This document shows positions 63,608-64,000 of a stretch of DNA of 64,000 nucleotides, piece after piece. The stretch lies in the NCBI GenBank assembly GCA_934203205.1, contig CAKPYV010000001.1:165708-229707 (forward strand), given 5' to 3'. This DNA is from an uncultured Anaerovibrio sp. (GTDB lineage Bacteria; Bacillota; Negativicutes; Selenomonadales; Selenomonadaceae). The translations under genes and the position numbers were made by a program. A model generated the notes under the pieces. The model was not told the DNA's origin. It was given only the letters and a program-made list of their open reading frames with translations, and searched no databases. How positions within the stretch are numbered: the stretch's first letter is position 1; every line of letters begins with the position of its first letter.

Positions 63608-64000
63608 TTTCTACCTGCTTTCAAATCCCTAACAGCTTCAAAAAATGCTATAGCTGCTCTGTACTCTTGATAATACAAAGGATTAGGTTTTTCACCTTCT
63701 TCTCCATATATGCTTTCAATACGCTTTTTGAATGACTCTAATGTATTGCCATTTTCGTCGTTCCAGCAGCCACACACAACCATGTCATTGATTGGAAAGT
63801 ATGTAGTACTCCGATTGTTAGAGCCAGAGCCAACGACCTGATATACTCCATTAGGTAAATATGCTCCTGTAAGGTCTGCTCCTCTAAGGTCTGCTCCTGT
63901 AAGGTATGTTCCTCTAAGGTTTGCTCCTGTAAGGTCTGCTCCTGTAAGGTCTGCTCCTCTAAGGTTTGCTCTTTCTCCACTTCTCCTGTTTGTTTCTAGC
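63604..64000 (-). CDS. Pentapeptide-repeat phage protein, N terminus outside the window
   Basis: The frame is open from the right edge to TGA at 63604-63606 and has no start in the window. It reads ANLRGADLTGADLTGANLRG and on for eight or nine A(D/N)LxG units, then a globular tail (VYQVVGSGSNNRSTTYFP ... YYQEYRAAIAFFEAVRDL). Pentapeptide repeats form a right-handed beta-helix. The tail is typical of phage pentapeptide proteins; function unknown. The EQTLEE-like frame over the same bases is a shadow. Confidence 0.75.
   Translation of the reverse strand, partial: LETNRRSGERANLRGADLTGADLTGANLRGTYLTGADLRGADLTGAYLPNGVYQVVGSGSNNRSTTYFPINDMVVCGCWNDENGNTLESFKKRIESIYGEEGEKPNPLYYQEYRAAIAFFEAVRDLKAGRK
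63850..63975 (-). repeat. 15-bp tandem repeats of the pentapeptide gene
   Basis: Eight to nine copies of a 15-bp unit (on the minus strand GCAGACCTTACAGGA and variants), each encoding one ADLTG/ANLRG pentapeptide. Confidence 0.85.

Noticed and set aside
63738..63980. 80-residue EQTLEEQTLQ repeat ORF
   Set aside because: Shadow frame of the pentapeptide-repeat gene; the A(D/N)LxG frame continues to a good stop and overlaps the next gene as expected.
57046..64000. Restriction-modification or BREX-type defence island
   Set aside because: The only methyltransferase is a phage-type Dcm and the neighbours are small phage early genes; no restriction endonuclease or ATPase partner is seen.

Overview
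This window reads as a low-GC bacterial chromosome, most likely a diderm Firmicute of the class Negativicutes (Selenomonadales-like). That placement is inference. It rests on Firmicute-type gene order (yicC-remA-gmk-rpoZ-coaBC, pheST-zapA, thrS-infC-rpmI-rplT), clean sigma-A promoters, a Phe T-box, a glycine riboswitch and an L20-type leader, seen together with meso-DAP epimerase, SurE, a tandem dynamin and an arginine-to-spermidine polyamine cluster. No 16S or lipopolysaccharide gene is present to settle it. Nearly all host genes are intact and tightly packed.

Layout. 1-8.2 kb: the 3' end of an O-acetylhomoserine sulfhydrylase gene, thiamine pyrophosphokinase, a prolyl-tRNA deacylase-like protein, PriA and a 1228-residue double dynamin. 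8.3-16.2 kb: dapF; yicC-remA-gmk-rpoZ-coaBC; a glycine riboswitch with an AgcS symporter; truB; a TSUP exporter. 16.2-22.7 kb: a polyamine block (speD, speA, speE, speB, carboxynorspermidine synthase and decarboxylase) with both known routes from putrescine to spermidine. 22.9-31.3 kb: a MarR regulator, T-box-pheST-zapA, thrS, and infC-rpmI-rplT with a non-canonical AUA start for infC. 31.3-39.7 kb: brnQ, a cytidylate-kinase-like protein, an rRNA methyltransferase, lrp, cstA, thioredoxin, a DUF134 protein, an EamA permease, three identical tRNA-Lys(CUU) genes in 108-bp repeats, and surE. 39.8-49.4 kb: ahcY-mtaD, RNase H, a ZIP transporter behind a Fur-like box, a secreted lipase, an ArsR / HMA / P-type ATPase metal-efflux locus with a 36-bp palindromic operator, and panE. 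49.4-56.5 kb: siroheme sulfite/nitrite reductase, a GlcD/GlcF-type oxidase pair, a dicarboxylate symporter and two unknown membrane proteins.

57-64 kb is a different kind of DNA: a minus-strand, translationally coupled string of small phage genes (pentapeptide repeat, DUF3310, MazG-like, three tandem paralogues, small Cys-rich proteins, HAD-like phosphatase), ending in a phage C5-cytosine methyltransferase. This is the most unusual part of the window. The methyltransferase carries a 345-residue intein with LAGLIDADG-type motifs, inserted exactly before its catalytic PCQ cysteine. A second gene appears to be encoded inside it on the same strand in another frame. The methyltransferase frame is broken near motif I and again before motif IX, so the host gene looks decayed while the intein and the overlapping frame are open.

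Connections. Arginine decarboxylase and agmatinase make putrescine. SpeD/SpeE (which releases methylthioadenosine) and the carboxyspermidine pair can both convert it to spermidine. MtaD and AhcY further along can process the methylthioadenosine and S-adenosylhomocysteine. The metal genes form two units: iron- or zinc-related uptake (ZIP) and efflux (ArsR/HMA/P-ATPase).
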